Shown here: positions 60,031 to 60,406 of the stretch, in pieces
Position numbering within the stretch: position 1 is the stretch's first letter
Layout of the letters: each line of letters begins with the position of its first letter
Source of the DNA: Elusimicrobiota bacterium
GTDB taxonomy: Bacteria > Elusimicrobiota > Elusimicrobia > UBA1565 > UBA9628
Reading direction: 5' to 3'
NCBI GenBank assembly: GCA_003452935.1
Contig: DMMY01000009.1
Coordinates: 1 to 60,406 of the forward strand
DNA length: 60,406 nt
Made by a program: the position numbers and the translations under genes
The notes under the pieces: generated by a model
What the model was told of the DNA's origin: nothing
What the model saw: only the letters and a program-made list of their open reading frames with translations
Databases searched by the model: none

Positions 60031-60263
60031 CGTTCGGGATATCCTGGCAATTCCCTGTCAAAATGATGCGCGAAAAGACATCGGTTTGACAGGAGTCCAA
60101 GGAAGCCGCGCAAGTATCCGGCAAATCCGTCTTCCCGAGTTCAACGCCCGTCGGAAGGACGACGGCCGCGCCTTCAACGACCTCGGGCCAGGGCCCGCGG
60201 GGCCTCCCGGGGAGCTAACCGTTCTCCGCCCTCCGAAAGGGACGGCGGGCCCGTCGTTTCCTC
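60031..60263. repeat. 233-bp direct repeat, copy 2
   Basis: Second copy of 59103-59335. Here the minus-strand frame that ends in TAG at 60217-60215 continues upstream beyond the repeat to the window edge, so this copy seems to be the original 3' end of a gene plus its downstream hairpin (60054-60093). Confidence 0.9.
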
Positions 60264-60406
60264 GCCAGGAGTTCCTCGTAGAATTTCGGCCTGGAAACCG
60301 GGCCGGGCCTCCCGTGGGAGACGTCGGGCTTCGGCTTTAACCACCTGGGCCTGTTTGAGTCATGATTGGACTTCGGATTGCTGGGATCGTACTTGGGCTT
60401 GGCCCC
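60215..60406 (-). CDS. 3' end of an unrecognised gene (partial)
   Basis: Sixty-three residues before the stop are open on the minus strand from the window edge. The chain is very basic and Pro-rich, with KPKYDPSNPKSNHDSNRPRW near its visible start and KFYEELLARKRRARRPFRR near the end. No family is recognised. The last 15 codons lie in the 233-bp repeat, and a hairpin follows the stop by about 120 bp, which suggests a transposase-like gene of a repeated element. The N-terminal part is outside the window. Confidence 0.5.
   Translation of the reverse strand, partial: GAKPKYDPSNPKSNHDSNRPRWLKPKPDVSHGRPGPVSRPKFYEELLARKRRARRPFRRAENG

Noticed and set aside
59126..60093. Integron attC sites for the two hairpins
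   Set aside because: The GTTRRRY/RYYYAAC core sites are absent, and the repeats carry a gene 3' end and not cassette boundaries.
59103..60263. A CRISPR array
   Set aside because: Only two long repeats (233 bp) separated by about 700 bp; no short regularly spaced repeats anywhere in the window.

Overview
The window is a GC-rich, gene-dense stretch of a Gram-negative-type bacterial chromosome: it carries a TonB-dependent receptor, an outer-membrane beta-barrel protein, several lipobox proteins and a Wza/Wzc export system. No rRNA or named marker is present. The style (GC-rich, many REC proteins, secreted or membrane proteins with long Ala/Pro-rich N-terminal leaders) reminds me of GC-rich Elusimicrobiota genomes, but that is an impression and not a proof. 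No CRISPR array and no complete insertion sequence were seen.

Layout. (1) 1-6.2 kb: an initiator-type tRNA(Met), an AT-richer intergenic stretch, a DUF4143-type AAA ATPase, an HrpB-type helicase on the minus strand, and a HipBA toxin-antitoxin pair with its own operators. (2) 6.4-9.8 kb: a membrane-anchored M23 peptidase and an MFS transporter with a signal-peptide leader. (3) 9.9-30.8 kb: a signalling island with four sensor kinases, a fragment of a fifth, and 14 receiver (REC) domains. One REC is fused to a PilB/GspE-type ATPase, one to GGDEF and one to an N-terminal HTH. Two near-identical OmpR-type regulators flank a FlgO/FlgP/FlgT-like trio of outer-membrane proteins. An operon REC, TonB receptor, substrate-binding protein, kinase follows. 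(4) 30.9-36.0 kb: a transglutaminase-like lipoprotein, a membrane protein, a HAD phosphatase, and a TPP riboswitch upstream of a sodium:solute symporter. (5) 36.3-56.8 kb: an exopolysaccharide locus with barrel protein, Wza, Wzc, two Wzy/ligase-like proteins, Wzx, glycosyltransferases, polyprenyl-phosphate sugar transferase, PAP2 phosphatase, deacetylase, a GT2-GT4 fusion, a DUF4091 protein, GalE and a Wzb-like phosphatase. (6) 56.9-58.9 kb: EngB, RsgA and a glycine-rich RRM protein. (7) 59.1-60.4 kb: a 233-bp direct repeat with an internal hairpin and the 3' end of an unrecognised gene.

The main non-obvious signals are as follows. Exact TTAA-N7-TTAA direct repeats (11-bp period, as bound by CtrA/PhoP/PhoB-type regulators) lie upstream of several genes of the signalling island, in three cases 22-23 bp from a -10 box; together with the duplicated OmpR-type regulators this looks like a self-contained regulon. 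A FlgO-like protein carries a histidine-kinase H-box-like N-terminus. Many start codons sit 5-8 bp behind a -10 hexamer, implying leaderless mRNAs. An 18-bp identical promoter module drives two exopolysaccharide genes, one of them through a possible 13-codon leader ORF. A frameshifted kinase remnant lies inside an otherwise intact phosphorelay operon.
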